A stretch of DNA of 64,000 bases from Streptomyces specialis (GTDB lineage Bacteria > Actinomycetota > Actinomycetes > Streptomycetales > Streptomycetaceae), in contig NZ_LN929895.1 in NCBI RefSeq assembly GCF_001493375.1, forward strand, positions 454,126 to 518,125, read 5' to 3'. The notes beneath the pieces are model-generated. The model saw only the letters and a list, made by a program, of their open reading frames with translations. It had not been told where the DNA came from and made no database searches. Below, piece after piece: positions 63,871-64,000 of the stretch. The position numbers and the translations under genes are program-made. The number at the start of each line of letters is the position of its first letter. The first letter of the stretch is position 1.

Positions 63871-64000
63871 ATGCCCCCGACCCAGACCGCCGCCCAGCGC
63901 CGGGCCGTCCGTGCCGCCGCCTATGACGCGTTCATCGCCCAGTGCCCCACCCGCCAGCTCCTCGACCGGATCGCCGACAAGTGGGTCAGCCTCGCCGTCA
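63871..64000 (+). CDS. HxlR family regulator, 5' part
   Basis: The frame runs to the window edge with 43 residues: MPPTQTAAQRRAVRAAAYDA, then FIAQCPTRQLLDRIADKWVS. CPTRQLLDRIADKW is the HxlR opening with its redox-type Cys. GGAGAGAAAGGG precedes the ATG. It faces the quinone oxidoreductase gene, as is common in this family. Confidence 0.85.
   Translation, partial: MPPTQTAAQRRAVRAAAYDAFIAQCPTRQLLDRIADKWVSLAV

Overview
The window is GC-rich actinobacterial DNA, most likely Streptomyces or a close relative. The evidence is the very strong G/C third-position bias, chains of genes joined by 4-bp ATGA/GTGA overlaps, frequent GTG and TTG starts, a small SRP RNA followed by dnaX–ybaB–recR, and many families typical of Streptomyces. 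It is draft assembly, not clean sequence. At least six places carry Illumina Nextera adapter or transposon-end sequence, with index octamers TATCCTCT and AGGCAGAA. Several adapters lie inside or beside genes and break them.

Layout. 1–11.8 kb (+): a tightly overlapped exopolysaccharide or cell-wall glycan operon with a polysaccharide deacetylase end, four GT4 glycosyltransferase genes (one a tandem GT4–GT4 fusion), a large membrane protein, a small membrane protein, a MOP-type flippase and a polysaccharide pyruvyl transferase. 11.8–14.3 kb: Hsp20, a membrane protein and a MerR regulator, divergent from a PPOX-type flavoprotein. 14.3–26.9 kb (−): a five-gene DUF4132 / 1660-aa protein / MoxR AAA ATPase / DUF5682–vWA fusion / SWIM-finger operon, which parallels the E. 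coli yeh MoxR–vWA cluster. 27.1–28.4 kb: a secreted SLT transglycosylase and a damaged upstream region.

28.5–34.9 kb (+): an XRE regulator followed by an overlapped operon of a TIR-domain protein, a P-loop-like protein with an altered Walker A, a membrane-anchored coiled-coil protein, an unknown protein and an excisionase-like HTH protein. This is the best candidate for an undescribed conflict or defence system in the window. The TIR and P-loop proteins share the short motif GPIH[ST]GxGxQ. 34.9–38.8 kb: assorted small enzymes, an EF-hand protein and an XRE/DUF2975 pair. 39–42.3 kb: a second defence-like set made of an EVE-like/DUF3883 nuclease, a DUF2075 helicase and MazG. 42.7–46.1 kb: two tandem rifampin-monooxygenase (rox) paralogues. 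The distal copy is preceded by a rifamycin-associated element that overlaps an outward promoter running straight into an intrinsic terminator. 46.3–48.7 kb: a WXG-type polymorphic-toxin-like protein with a C-terminal Stv domain and two DUF4279 proteins downstream.

49–54.8 kb is a decayed, gene-poor stretch with an IS5-type transposase remnant, an RsbW-like ATPase remnant and repeated copies of a terminator-containing sequence also found beside tRNA-Ser(GGA). 54.8–58.7 kb is core chromosome: tRNA-Ser, SRP RNA, dnaX (broken), ybaB, recR and DUF5063. It is followed by a 16-repeat type I-E-like CRISPR array with no cas genes in view. The end holds a GNAT enzyme, a MerR-controlled imine-reductase-like gene, a truncated quinone oxidoreductase and a divergent HxlR regulator.
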